This document shows positions 1 to 5,323 of a stretch of DNA of 9,465 bases, in pieces. Each line of letters opens with the position of its first letter. Position 1 is the first letter of the stretch. Origin of the DNA: an uncultured Clostridia bacterium. Its GTDB lineage: Bacteria > Bacillota > Clostridia > TANB77 > CAG-508. A program made the position numbers and the translations under genes. The notes beneath the pieces were generated by a model. It had not been told where the DNA came from and searched no databases. It saw only the letters and a list, made by a program, of their open reading frames with translations. The stretch covers positions 1 to 9,465 of the forward strand of contig CANRPQ010000047.1 in the NCBI GenBank assembly GCA_947632525.1. Direction: 5' to 3'.

Positions 1-2
1 TT

Positions 3-21
3 ATGTAAAGTTTCTTTACAT
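3..21. terminator. Short AT-rich hairpin at the left edge
   Basis: ATGTAAAG (3-10) and CTTTACAT (14-21) are perfect reverse complements around a 3-base loop, followed by a T-rich stretch. This could be the tail of a terminator for a gene left of the window, or an operator-like palindrome. With only two G:C pairs it is a weak structure. The rest of 22-110 is AT-rich and holds no gene that I can support. Confidence 0.25.
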
Positions 22-110
22 TTTTATCATAATTTAGTATATTTTTCTATTATTTAATGTTTTTACTATTAAATTTTTCTTAATGTTTGTGTAAACTTTC
101 TTTTATAACA

Positions 111-139
111 TTGACTTATCGTGTGTTTTGCAGTATGAT
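111..139 (+). promoter_or_regulatory. Sigma-A promoter of clpE-pgsA
   Basis: TTGACT (111-116) and TATGAT (134-139) are separated by exactly 17 bases, each hexamer differing from the vegetative consensus at one position. Transcription would start near base 146, giving a leader of about 80 bases before the clpE start. No competing promoter with correct spacing is visible closer to the gene. Confidence 0.6.
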
Positions 140-159
140 ATATTGTATTGAATTATATT

Positions 160-191
160 TGTCAAATATTTTTAATATGAAATTTTTGACA
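160..191 (+). promoter_or_regulatory. Inverted repeat with CtsR-like half-sites in the clpE leader
   Basis: TGTCAAA (160-166) and TTTGACA (185-191) are perfect 7-base reverse complements 18 bases apart, lying in the predicted clpE leader. Both contain GTCAAA, the core of the heptad bound by CtsR, the repressor of clp genes in many Bacillota. Known CtsR operators are tandem direct heptads separated by 3 bases, and that arrangement is absent. Regulation by CtsR is therefore only a possibility, and in such AT-rich DNA the repeat may be chance. Confidence 0.25.
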
Positions 192-226
192 TATAATATA
201 TATGAAATGGAGTTATATAGAAATTT

Positions 227-2566
227 ATGTTATGTTCAATTTGTAATAAAAATCAAGCTGTCGTTTTTATTAATAAAAAAGATAATAATGGTCAGACAAA
301 AATTGAAGGATATTGTTATGATTGTGCTAAGAAGCAAGGTATTAATCCAATTAGTTCTTTAATGAGTCAAGCTAATCTTTCTGAAAAAGATTTGAATGAT
401 ATGACTAAACAATTGGAAAGTATGGTATCTGATTTAACCAAAAACCTTGATATTGATGCACTATCAGAACAAATTAATAATATTGACCCAGAAGAATTTG
501 AGGATTTTGATGGAAATGAAAGTCCTATTCAGTTTGGCGCTGCCATCCCTTTAGGTTCGATTTTTTCTGGTATGGCCAATAAATCCGATGATGATGACGG
601 AGATCTAAATAATTCTTCTAATTCTGGTGAGAAGAAAAAAGTAAAGGTAAAAAAGGATAAGCGCAAAAAAGTATTAGATACTTATGGTACCAATCTTACT
701 ATGAAGGCTAAAAATGGTCAGTTAGATATGGTTATTGGTAGAGATAAAGAAATTCAGAGGATGATTCAAATTTTAAATCGTCGTAGTAAAAATAATCCAT
801 GTTTGATTGGTGAACCTGGTGTTGGTAAAACAGCTATTGCGCAAGGATTAGCCATTAAAATAGCTAATGGAAAGGTTCCTGCTAAGTTGCTTAATAAGGA
901 GGTTTACTTAATCGATATGACTGCTATGATAGCTGGTACTCAATTTAGAGGTCAATTTGAAGCTCGTATGAAAGGTCTTATTGATGAGTGTAAATCTTTA
1001 GGTAATATTATTTTAGTTATTGATGAAATTCACAATATTATTGGTGCAGGTGATGCAGAACATTCTATGAATGCCGCAAATATTTTAAAGCCTTCTTTAT
1101 CTAATGGGGAAATTCAATTAATTGGAACTACTACTTTAAAAGAATATCGCAAATATATTGAAAAAGATACTGCATTAGAAAGAAGATTTCAACCAATTAT
1201 TGTTGAAGAGCCTTCTGTAACAGATTCAATTGACATTCTAGAGGGTATTAAAAAATATTATGAAGATTATCATAAAGTAAAAATTTCAAATGATGTTATT
1301 AAACAGGCTGTTATAATGTCTGAAAAATATATTCATGATAGGTTTTTACCAGATAAAGCAATTGATATTTTAGATGAAGCATGTTCTAGAATTAACCTAA
1401 ATAATAAAGAACTATATCAATTAGAGGTACTAAAAAATAAATTAAAAGCTGTTCAGGAAGAAAAAGAGGAAGCTGCTCTTGCAGATTCTACTGAAGATTA
1501 TAAAAAGGCTGCGGAACTTAAATCAAAAGAGTGTAGTTTAATTGAACAAATCGATAGTTTGAATGAAAAAATGAAATTAAAAAGTTTAACTATTCAAGAT
1601 ATTGCAGAAGTAATTGAGAACTGGACTAAAATTCCAGTTAAAAAAATTACAGAAGCTGAAACACAAAAGCTTTTAAACTTAGAAACTAATTTACACAAGC
1701 GAGTAGTTGGTCAAGAGGCTGCTGTAGAGGCAGTATCAAGAGCTATTCGTCGTAATAGAGCAGGTTTAAAAAGTACTAGAAGACCACCTTCTTTCATATT
1801 TGTAGGTCCTACTGGTGTTGGTAAAACAGAGCTTGCTAAAGCACTTAGTTACGAAATGTTTGGAAATGAAAATTCTATTATTCGTATTGATATGTCTGAA
1901 TATATGGAAAGTCATTCTACTTCTAAGTTAATTGGCTCTCCTCCAGGATATGTTGGTTATGATGATGCTGGTCAATTAACAGAAAAAGTAAAACGAAATC
2001 CATACTCTATTGTTTTATTAGATGAAATTGAAAAGGCTCATCCAGATGTATTTAATATTTTACTTCAAGTATTAGATGACGGACGTTTAACAGATAGTCA
2101 AGGAAATACTGTTAATTTTGAAAATACCATTATAATTATGACTTCAAATGCAGGTTCTAATCAAAATATTAATTCAATTGGTTTTGGTGGAAGTAGAATT
2201 AATCAAAGTAAAATTATGGATAGCTTAAAAGAAACCTTTAGACCAGAATTTTTAAACAGAGTTGATGAAATAGTTGTATTTGAACAATTAAATAATGAAC
2301 AATTATTAAAGATTGTTGATTTGATGTTAGAGGACACTAAAAAAGCTTTGGCTGATAAAGATATTACTATGATTGTATCAGAAGATGCTAAAAAGTTTTT
2401 ATTAGAAAAGGGTACTGATTTAAAATATGGTGCTAGACCTTTAAGAAGAGCAATTCAAAGATATTTGGAAGATGAACTTTCTGATATGATTTTACGTGAT
2501 GAATTATCTAATAACGAAACAGTTACAGTTAATGTAGAAGAAGAAAAATTAAAATTTAATATATAA
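227..2566 (+). CDS. clpE: ClpE-type AAA+ unfoldase with N-terminal zinc finger
   Basis: Cytoplasmic HSP100 unfoldase that unfolds damaged proteins by ATP hydrolysis and feeds them to ClpP. Residues 1-40 hold a zinc finger (C3xxC6, C30xxC33), as in ClpE and McsA, in place of the Clp_N repeats of ClpC. An acidic then lysine-rich linker follows (about 75-150). D1 has Walker A GEPGVGKT (195-202), Walker B ending D266-E267 and pore loop AGTQFRG (236-242). A UVR-like coiled-coil segment lies at about 395-445. D2 has Walker A GPTGVGKT (527-534), Walker B D599-E600, pore loop GYVG (574-577), the ClpP-docking tripeptide IGF (651-653) and sensor-2 GAR (735-737). At 779 residues it exceeds B. subtilis ClpE (about 700), mainly through the linker. 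The start is fixed by the cysteine pair right after it; GGAG at 209-212 is a rather distant ribosome site. Some annotators would call it ClpC-like. It appears co-transcribed with pgsA. Confidence 0.93.
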   Translation: MLCSICNKNQAVVFINKKDNNGQTKIEGYCYDCAKKQGINPISSLMSQANLSEKDLNDMTKQLESMVSDLTKNLDIDALSEQINNIDPEEFEDFDGNESPIQFGAAIPLGSIFSGMANKSDDDDGDLNNSSNSGEKKKVKVKKDKRKKVLDTYGTNLTMKAKNGQLDMVIGRDKEIQRMIQILNRRSKNNPCLIGEPGVGKTAIAQGLAIKIANGKVPAKLLNKEVYLIDMTAMIAGTQFRGQFEARMKGLIDECKSLGNIILVIDEIHNIIGAGDAEHSMNAANILKPSLSNGEIQLIGTTTLKEYRKYIEKDTALERRFQPIIVEEPSVTDSIDILEGIKKYYEDYHKVKISNDVIKQAVIMSEKYIHDRFLPDKAIDILDEACSRINLNNKELYQLEVLKNKLKAVQEEKEEAALADSTEDYKKAAELKSKECSLIEQIDSLNEKMKLKSLTIQDIAEVIENWTKIPVKKITEAETQKLLNLETNLHKRVVGQEAAVEAVSRAIRRNRAGLKSTRRPPSFIFVGPTGVGKTELAKALSYEMFGNENSIIRIDMSEYMESHSTSKLIGSPPGYVGYDDAGQLTEKVKRNPYSIVLLDEIEKAHPDVFNILLQVLDDGRLTDSQGNTVNFENTIIIMTSNAGSNQNINSIGFGGSRINQSKIMDSLKETFRPEFLNRVDEIVVFEQLNNEQLLKIVDLMLEDTKKALADKDITMIVSEDAKKFLLEKGTDLKYGARPLRRAIQRYLEDELSDMILRDELSNNETVTVNVEEEKLKFNI

Positions 2567-2586
2567 AAATATGAGGAGAAATAACT

Positions 2587-3174
2587 ATGGCAAAGAATAT
2601 ACCTAATGTGTTAACGATATCAAGATTTTTTTTGATTCCATTTATAATTTACTTTATTGTAATAGATAATTATCTTTTAGCATTTATATTTTTAACTATA
2701 TCAGGATTAACTGATGTGTTAGACGGATTTATTGCTAGAAAATTTAATTTTATTACTAACTTTGGTAAATTAATAGACCCATTAGCAGATAAAGCAACTC
2801 AAATTTCTGTACTTATTGCACTTACTTTTAAAAATATTATTCCATTTTGGATGATTGTAGTTGTTGCTTTAAAAGAGGCTGCTATGATAGCAGGTGCATC
2901 TTTCCTATATGGAAAAGAACTTGTAGTATCTAGTAAATGGTATGGTAAATTATCTACAGTATTATTTTATATAGCTATTGTTTGTTCATTTGGTATCAGG
3001 TATTGGAATAATATTGCTGAAGGCCCAGGAAACTCAGTAGCACCGCTTCCTCAATTTGATTTATGGATTTATTATTTGGCAATGATTGCTACTGTTTTCT
3101 CTCTTTTAATGTATTATATTACATTTTATAAACAGGGATATTTGAAAAAGGAAAACTTGAAAATTAACAATTAA
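2587..3174 (+). CDS. pgsA: CDP-diacylglycerol--glycerol-3-phosphate 3-phosphatidyltransferase
   Basis: Integral membrane enzyme joining CDP-diacylglycerol and glycerol-3-phosphate to give phosphatidylglycerophosphate, the committed step to phosphatidylglycerol and cardiolipin. The CDP-alcohol phosphatidyltransferase signature is complete: D43, D46-G47, A50-R51, G60, D64 and D68, in the order DGxxAR-x8-GxxxDxxxD. The N-terminus (NIPNVLTISRF) and the SKWYGKLSTVLFYIAI stretch are typical of PgsA rather than of PssA or cardiolipin synthase-like members. Several hydrophobic segments (about 8-40, 82-108, 118-137, 152-177) fit a multi-span protein, and 195 residues is a normal length. GAGGAG (2573-2578) lies 8 bases before ATG. 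The gap to clpE is only 20 bases, with no terminator or promoter, so the two are probably co-transcribed; the functional link is unclear. Confidence 0.93.
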   Translation: MAKNIPNVLTISRFFLIPFIIYFIVIDNYLLAFIFLTISGLTDVLDGFIARKFNFITNFGKLIDPLADKATQISVLIALTFKNIIPFWMIVVVALKEAAMIAGASFLYGKELVVSSKWYGKLSTVLFYIAIVCSFGIRYWNNIAEGPGNSVAPLPQFDLWIYYLAMIATVFSLLMYYITFYKQGYLKKENLKINN

Positions 3175-3248
3175 AAAGAATTATTTATTAGTTATACAGA
3201 TTGCTTTAAATACACTTCATTAAATTTACAAACTAATTTTATAATAAT

Positions 3249-3307
3249 AAGTATTGTTTTGCAATAAATGGCTTTATTAGGCACATAATTATTGTTAAGC
3301 AATACTT
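3249..3307. terminator. Imperfect stem-loop between convergent genes (possible bidirectional terminator)
   Basis: The arm at 3249-3268 pairs with the arm at 3288-3307 (16 of 20 positions, including an unbroken AAGTATTG/CAATACTT base) around a 19-base loop. It lies between pgsA and the bofC-like gene, which converge here. T-rich DNA follows on both strands, although neither T-tract is long. The left arm can alternatively fold on itself (AATAAA 3263-3268 with TTTATT 3273-3278). Position favours a shared terminator; low G+C and a large loop make it a weak one. The rest of 3175-3316 is plain AT-rich spacer. Confidence 0.4.
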
Positions 3308-3316
3308 TTACTTTGT

Positions 3317-3907
3317 CTATTCAAAATCTTCTAAAACATTGTGTAATTGGTCATCCCCTATTACTGAAATTCCACTTTCAAGTTTTTCTATGTCTTCATC
3401 TGATAAATATCTAGTTGCAATTTCAGTATCTTCTTTAAATGTCTCTTCTTTATTTTCATTTAAAGTATATATTCCTATCAATCCGTTATGTTCTCTAACT
3501 ACATAATGTTTATCGCAATATCCTTCTTTTTCTTGGGATACAATTATCTGGTTATTTGCAAAACTTTCTAACTTCCAGTCTGCATATTTTTCTTTTATTT
3601 GCTCCTCTGTTGAATTAATTAATTCTTCTGGTATTTCTTTAATATCCTTTATTAAATGGTCACAACCTTTAAAATATTGCTTTTCTACAATTGTGCAATT
3701 AGGAGATGTTTTTTCTTCTATACTGGAAGTTAAAATCATTTGATTAGATTCATCATTTTGATCTTCATCTTGTAGTGCTAGCTGTTTATTTATTTTAATG
3801 CTATCTTGAATTTTTCCTCTCTGATAAGTGTATACACCTATGAATATACCTAACGCAAATAATATAATTATTGCAAAAACAAGTGCAAATATCCAACCTT
3901 TTCTCAT
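3317..3907 (-). CDS. Membrane-anchored BofC C-terminal-domain-like protein
   Basis: Single-pass protein of 196 residues: a hydrophobic segment at 5-27, an acidic linker (45-66), then an extracytoplasmic alpha/beta domain (about 70-196). The domain pattern (GCDH at 81-84, a STEEQIKEKYADW segment, GYCDKHYVVREHNGLIGIY at 129-147, a final LEDF) matches, as I recall it, the clostridial family annotated as BofC C-terminal domain. In B. subtilis, BofC is exported from the forespore and restrains the SpoIVB protease in the sigma-K checkpoint. Whether this relative does the same is inference, but its perfect sigma-G promoter (3971-4001) fits, since B. subtilis bofC is also sigma-G-dependent. AGAAAGGA (3918-3925) is the ribosome site, about 10 bases before ATG; the stop is TAG. 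It keeps the membrane segment instead of a clear cleavable signal. Residues C82/H84 and C131/H134 could form a metal site or disulfide. Confidence 0.68.
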   Translation of the reverse strand: MRKGWIFALVFAIIILFALGIFIGVYTYQRGKIQDSIKINKQLALQDEDQNDESNQMILTSSIEEKTSPNCTIVEKQYFKGCDHLIKDIKEIPEELINSTEEQIKEKYADWKLESFANNQIIVSQEKEGYCDKHYVVREHNGLIGIYTLNENKEETFKEDTEIATRYLSDEDIEKLESGISVIGDDQLHNVLEDFE

Positions 3908-3970
3908 ACTATTTCAGTCCTTTCTGCTTTTTAGTTACAACAAAACTATAACTGCATTTTTGTTTATTTT

Positions 3971-4001
3971 TAGTATGAGAATTTTTGGTAATTTTTATTC
4001 A
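3971..4001 (-). promoter_or_regulatory. Consensus sigma-G (forespore) promoter of the bofC-like gene
   Basis: On the - strand, TGAATA (4001-3996) is followed after 18 bases by CATACTA (3977-3971). This matches the classical sigma-G consensus (TGAATA, 17-18 bases, CATACTA) at every position. Transcription would start near 3964, leaving a leader of about 57 bases. The -35 element overlaps the TAA stop of sua5 (3995-3997). No comparably good sigma-A promoter was found in the gap. Confidence 0.68.
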
Positions 4002-5050
4002 ATTTTTTTATAATTATATGCACAAGCACGGATAAGGCGATTAGTAATTGCTAGACCTAAACCTTTTTCTCCCACTCCTTCTATAACTACTAAATCAACG
4101 TTTTCTTTATCGACCTTTCTTAAAAGTGTAAAAATGTTCTTTGCTATCTCATCTAAAGTTTCACCCATGTTCCATTTATTTTTTGATATGTATTTATCTA
4201 AATTATTTTTACTTCCTAATACTAATACTTTTTTATTTTCTTCTTGCAACTCTTTTGTTACATTATTTATCTCTGATATTAATTTACTTTTATTTTCACT
4301 ATATATCATCATACATTTAGTATTTGGTGCATAATGTCTATACTTCATTCCTGGAGATGCTACTATTTCATTTTTTTCAACTTGACCTAAAACATGTTTA
4401 TCAACATCTACTTCTTTTGCTACTTGTTCTAGCTGCTCTTTTGTGATTTTTCCAGGTCTTAAAATGTCAATTTTATTTTCATTTACTTTAATAACGGTAG
4501 ATTCTAATCCTATATCTGTAGAACCACCATCTAATATATATGACACTTTTCCGTCTAATTCTGAAATGATATCTTCTACCTTTGTTCCACTTGGCCTTCC
4601 GGATACATTTGCACTAGGTGCTGCTATTGGTAATCCTGACCTTTCTATTAATTGTTTTGCTATTTCATTACTTGGCATACGAATTCCAACAGTATCTAAA
4701 TTAGCAGTTACAACATCTGGTATTATATCTTTGCTTTTTCTTATAAATATAATGGTTAATGGGCCTGGCCAAAACTTTTCTATTAGTCTTTTTTCTATTG
4801 GGCTTATGTTATCTACTATTTTGTTAACCATTTCTAAGTTTGAAACATGTACAATTAATGGATTATCCTGTGCTCTGCCTTTGGCTACAAATATGTTTTT
4901 TACTGCTTTTTCATCCAAAGCATTTGCACCAATTCCATATACAGTTTCTGTTGGAAATAATACTAAATTTCCCTTTTTTATTTCTTCGGCTGCTTGGTTT
5001 ATTTCTTCTATATTTAATTTTTCCTTTTGATTTGAATATTTTGAAATCAT
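3995..5050 (-). CDS. sua5: L-threonylcarbamoyladenylate synthase (Sua5/YwlC type)
   Basis: Cytoplasmic enzyme that makes threonylcarbamoyl-AMP from threonine, bicarbonate and ATP, the donor for t6A at position 37 of ANN-decoding tRNAs; TsaB, TsaD and TsaE complete the transfer. The YrdC domain (about 13-205) shows PTETVYGIG (33-41), KGR (57-59), WPGPLT (94-99) and PSANVSG (145-151). The linker SPGMKYRHYAP (232-242), which closes over the active site in Sua5, is intact, followed by the smaller C-terminal Sua5 domain (about 245-351). That domain and the 351-residue length separate Sua5 from short TsaC. A ribosome site AGGAAGGA (5058-5065) lies about 7 bases before ATG. The gene has its own promoter at 5084-5112 and is followed 87 bases later by the bofC-like gene. 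Confidence 0.95.
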   Translation of the reverse strand: MISKYSNQKEKLNIEEINQAAEEIKKGNLVLFPTETVYGIGANALDEKAVKNIFVAKGRAQDNPLIVHVSNLEMVNKIVDNISPIEKRLIEKFWPGPLTIIFIRKSKDIIPDVVTANLDTVGIRMPSNEIAKQLIERSGLPIAAPSANVSGRPSGTKVEDIISELDGKVSYILDGGSTDIGLESTVIKVNENKIDILRPGKITKEQLEQVAKEVDVDKHVLGQVEKNEIVASPGMKYRHYAPNTKCMMIYSENKSKLISEINNVTKELQEENKKVLVLGSKNNLDKYISKNKWNMGETLDEIAKNIFTLLRKVDKENVDLVVIEGVGEKGLGLAITNRLIRACAYNYKKIE

Positions 5051-5083
5051 TTTTGTTTCCTTCCTGTTTTTTTCATCTGCTCT

Positions 5084-5112
5084 ATTATATCACAAAATAG
5101 CTCTTTTACCAA
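5084..5112 (-). promoter_or_regulatory. Extended -10 sigma-A promoter of sua5
   Basis: On the - strand, TTGGTA (5112-5107) and a perfect TATAAT (5089-5084) are 17 bases apart, and TGA directly before TATAAT gives the extended -10 TGnTATAAT. The start would lie near 5077, about 27 bases before the sua5 ATG. It sits just beyond the original comEC stop (5130), so sua5 need not depend on comEC transcription. Confidence 0.72.
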
Positions 5113-5129
5113 TGATATTTACAAATCAT

Positions 5130-5323
5130 TCATATTATTTCAGCTTTCTTTTCAATTTTAGTTTTCCGTTTATTATTTATTATAATTGTTATTTCTCCTG
5201 ATAAATCTGTTCTGTATATGTTACAACCGTAATTGCATTAAATTTTCTAGTGTTTGCTGATTTGGATGTCCAAAGGTGTTTTTCTCCCCTACTCCAATAA
5301 GTGCAATCTTTGGTTTTACTAGG
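5130..5323 (-). pseudogene. comEC: Out-of-frame C-terminal remnant of comEC
   Basis: This gap still encodes the normal ComEC C-terminus, in two other frames. Right after H753 of the upstream frame (one extra base at 5359), the next frame reads GSKTSSIKEFL, then KPKIALIGVG and NTFGHP, as expected after the HH of the metallo-beta-lactamase-like domain, and runs to a TAA at 5221-5223. A second +1 shift near 5235 restores NYGCNIYRTDLSGEITI and runs to TGA at 5130-5132. Skipping both extra bases gives a protein of 828 residues, a normal ComEC length. No other stop or decay is visible, so the lesions are recent or are sequence errors. Confidence 0.85.

Noticed and set aside
186..197. Perfect TTGACA (186-191) with TATAAT directly after it (192-197) as a second clpE promoter
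   Set aside because: The two boxes are adjacent rather than about 17 bases apart, and no -10 box lies at the right distance downstream of TTGACA; the TATAAT has only a poor -35.
155..200. Canonical CtsR operator (tandem heptads separated by 3 bases)
   Set aside because: Only isolated half-sites occur. At the expected tandem position of each there is no second GTCAAA or TTTGAC.
87..362. Short + strand reading frame overlapping the clpE start
   Set aside because: It runs through the promoter and leader in another frame, has no ribosome site or recognisable motif, and overlaps the well-supported ClpE zinc finger.
4443..5030. 195-codon + strand reading frame antisense to sua5
   Set aside because: It is the mirror of a conserved gene in AT-rich DNA, has no plausible ribosome site, and the protein looks like reverse-strand noise.
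5111..5130. Inverted repeat just after the original comEC stop as its terminator
   Set aside because: It is almost entirely A:T with mismatches and overlaps the sua5 promoter region; too weak to call.
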